Positions 5,157-6,995 of a DNA stretch of 6,995 nucleotides are shown here, piece by piece. Each line of letters starts with the position of its first letter. Position 1 is the stretch's first letter. The notes under the pieces were generated by a model that was given only the letters and a program-made list of their open reading frames with translations, did not search any database and was not told where the DNA came from. The position numbers and the translations under genes are program-made. The DNA is from Tannerella sp. (GTDB lineage: Bacteria; Bacteroidota; Bacteroidia; Bacteroidales; Tannerellaceae): contig JAITPL010000134.1 of assembly GCA_031289445.1 (NCBI GenBank), positions 1 to 6,995 of the forward strand, in the 5' to 3' direction.

Positions 5157-6995
5157 TTAGTTATTGTCAAAAATGCTTCCATAGCGGTGATATTCGTATG
5201 CTATGCTTTGTTCCTTGAGGTAATGCAGCAGTTCAAGGCGTCCTTCGGTTAAGGGACGGCGGTCTGCGATGTAGAGGCCTGCTCCGGCTGCTTTTGCATA
5301 AATGGCGTCGGACAATCCTGTAGAACAAGCCCTGACACGCTCGTATTTGTGCATCTCGGCGATGAAAGCGGCTTCGTCCTGCACTGTGACATTAGCGGCG
5401 GCGCTTTTGATGTCCGACAGTTCGGCATAATCTGGCGAAACGCTGATTGTAAGCGGAGTTTTGGCAATGCCGGCAGCCTCGATAATCATCCGGACATCGG
5501 TCAAATCATCTTTATCGGCAACACGCAATACCATATTTTTCAGCGGCAGATAGCGGAAGATGTTTTCTTCGCCGTAGATATGGCTTATATCTTCGGATTT
5601 GGCAAAAACATTCTCGTAAGCTTGCCGGTAGCTCGCTTTGGCCTTTGCCAAGCGGTCATCCGAAGACGTTTTTTCGGTTATCTCTACGAAGCAGGAAACA
5701 TAGTTGGGTCCGCCCGCCTTGACGCCGCCACCGAAGGCCGAGCGCTTCATTCCGCCGAAGGGTTGGCGACGCACGATAGCGCCTGTTATTCCGCGATTGA
5801 TATATAGATTGCCTGCTTCGACAGTATCGCGCCACAAACGGTGTTCATCTTCGTTAAGGCTTTGCAGACCGGCTGTAAGTCCATATTCCGAAGAATTGGC
5901 ATAACTGAGACCTTGCTTGAGGTCGTCGATACAGACTACGGCGAGCAGCGGGGCAAACAATTCCGTCCGGAACGTGTAGTTTCCGGGTCTAACGCCCCAT
6001 TTGACTGTCGGTTTGAGTATATATTTCCCGTCGTCAACAAACTCAGGCTCTACCAGCCATGATTCGCCGGATTCGAGTGTTTCTACGGCCTGTTTGAGTT
6101 TCCCGTTGTCGTTATCAATCATCGGGCCGACGGTATTCATTGCATCCCAAACGCTTCCGGTGCGAATGCTTGTAACGGCGTCGCGCAGTTTCGACTTGAA
6201 TGATTCGTCGTTGTATATTGTCTTGTCGAGCAACAGGAGCGAGCAGGCCGAGCATTTCTGGCCGGCATTGCCGAAAGCCGAAGATACAATATTAAGTATG
6301 GCATGGTCCTGGTCGGCAGAGTCGGTAACGATAACGGCATTTTTGCCGCCTGTTTCGGCCGAGAGGGGCGTGCGGGGGCTGTTAGTCAGCAGGCGAAAGG
6401 CGGTATCTGTTCCGCCGGTGAGGATGATATGTTTAATCGACTGATGTGCGGCAAGATAGCCCAATGAAGAGCGATTGACAGGACAGACGACTTGCAGGGC
6501 GTCGCGAGGTATGCCCGCATCCCAGAAGCATTTTGCAAACTCATAAGCTACCGGTAGCGCTACCGTAGCGGGCTTGAGTATGACGCTGTTGCCGCCCGCC
6601 AGCGCCGATGCTACACCTCCGACAGGGATTGCCAGCGGGAAGTTCCATGGCGGGATAACGAGTATGACGCCTTTAGGTTTGATTTCGACTGTCTGCAAGG
6701 CTTCAAAGGCTTTCATCGAAACAGGGTAGAAGCGGCAGAAATCTATCGCTTCCGACACTTCAACATCGCCTTCGGTAAAGGTTTTACCTGTGATAGCGGC
6801 CATACATCCTATCAAATCGCCACGTTTGCCGGCGAGCTTGTCGGCAACCTTGTGAAGTAGCGTATTTCGGTGTTCCAATGTAGTATTTCGCCATCCCGAA
6901 GCGTCTTTTTCGGCGATAGCTATAATCTCCTGCACCTGCTCCGGCGTTGCGAGATTAGCCTCGCAGACGCAAACGTCCATATTGCGACAGCGGTC
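5157..6995 (-). CDS. putA: Proline utilisation A-like protein, P5C dehydrogenase domain and C-terminal domain (5' end outside window)
   Basis: The visible part is an aldehyde dehydrogenase of the PutA type, which oxidises glutamate semialdehyde/P5C to glutamate with NAD+, the second step of proline catabolism. Counting from the Met at 6980, PPWNF (110-114) and the ILKPA stretch (134-138) form the cofactor-binding region. Glu209 in AETGGKNA is the general base and Cys243 in GQKCSA the nucleophile. QPFGG (406-410) and KAGGPNYV (421-428) are PutA-like. Residues about 440-607 are an extra C-terminal domain ending in GRLELLHYLKEQS and YHRYG, as in longer PutA proteins. The frame stays open through five codons upstream of the Met at 6980 to the window edge, so I treat the gene as partial, with a proline dehydrogenase domain probably upstream (inference). 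A stand-alone P5C dehydrogenase is the alternative. The TAA stop lies 11 bp before proC, suggesting an operon. Confidence 0.9.
   Translation of the reverse strand, partial: DRCRNMDVCVCEANLATPEQVQEIIAIAEKDASGWRNTTLEHRNTLLHKVADKLAGKRGDLIGCMAAITGKTFTEGDVEVSEAIDFCRFYPVSMKAFEALQTVEIKPKGVILVIPPWNFPLAIPVGGVASALAGGNSVILKPATVALPVAYEFAKCFWDAGIPRDALQVVCPVNRSSLGYLAAHQSIKHIILTGGTDTAFRLLTNSPRTPLSAETGGKNAVIVTDSADQDHAILNIVSSAFGNAGQKCSACSLLLLDKTIYNDESFKSKLRDAVTSIRTGSVWDAMNTVGPMIDNDNGKLKQAVETLESGESWLVEPEFVDDGKYILKPTVKWGVRPGNYTFRTELFAPLLAVVCIDDLKQGLSYANSSEYGLTAGLQSLNEDEHRLWRDTVEAGNLYINRGITGAIVRRQPFGGMKRSAFGGGVKAGGPNYVSCFVEITEKTSSDDRLAKAKASYRQAYENVFAKSEDISHIYGEENIFRYLPLKNMVLRVADKDDLTDVRMIIEAAGIAKTPLTISVSPDYAELSDIKSAAANVTVQDEAAFIAEMHKYERVRACSTGLSDAIYAKAAGAGLYIADRRPLTEGRLELLHYLKEQSIAYEYHRYGSIFDNN

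Noticed and set aside
5349..5807. 152-residue plus-strand frame inside putA
   Set aside because: It is fully antisense to the dehydrogenase and its C-terminal domain, with no recognisable domain; a shadow of the real coding frame.

Overview
The window looks like chromosomal DNA from a member of the Bacteroidetes, most likely Bacteroidales-like. The grounds are a large CarboxypepD_reg-like / outer-membrane beta-barrel protein of the TonB-receptor type, a PutA-type P5C dehydrogenase with a long C-terminal domain, AT-rich leader sequences before start codons in place of Shine-Dalgarno motifs, and moderate GC content. Species cannot be read from the sequence.

Layout, in the direction of transcription (all confident genes are on the minus strand, so right to left): (1) 6995-5157, the 3' part of a proline-utilisation gene (putA-like) encoding the P5C/glutamate-semialdehyde dehydrogenase domain and a C-terminal extension; it is open to the window edge. 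(2) 5145-4354, proC, pyrroline-5-carboxylate reductase, 11 bp after the putA stop. (3) 4262-1425, a 945-residue outer-membrane beta-barrel protein with a signal peptide, carboxypeptidase-regulatory-like domain, plug-like region and Gly/Pro/Arg-rich tail. (4) 1396-617, a Tat-type secreted protein with two NIPSNAP-like repeats, 28 bp after the barrel gene. Then comes a structured intergenic stretch (about 420-600) with three stem-loops, one of them a good candidate rho-independent terminator for the leftward transcript. The left end (1-420) is AT-rich and holds no confident gene, only one candidate 29-residue membrane peptide on the plus strand.

The genes form two functional pairs. putA and proC act on the same metabolite (P5C) in opposite directions: PutA oxidises proline through P5C to glutamate, and ProC reduces P5C to proline. 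Their tight spacing suggests co-transcription. The barrel and NIPSNAP genes both encode exported proteins and are also tightly spaced. A 91-bp gap without a convincing terminator separates the pairs, so a single four-gene transcript is possible but not shown.

I did not find a clearly new multi-gene system, CRISPR array, insertion sequence, tRNA or rRNA. The points most worth a second look are the putA-proC pairing, the Tat-NIPSNAP/barrel pair of unknown function, the stem-loop cluster, and the candidate small membrane protein.
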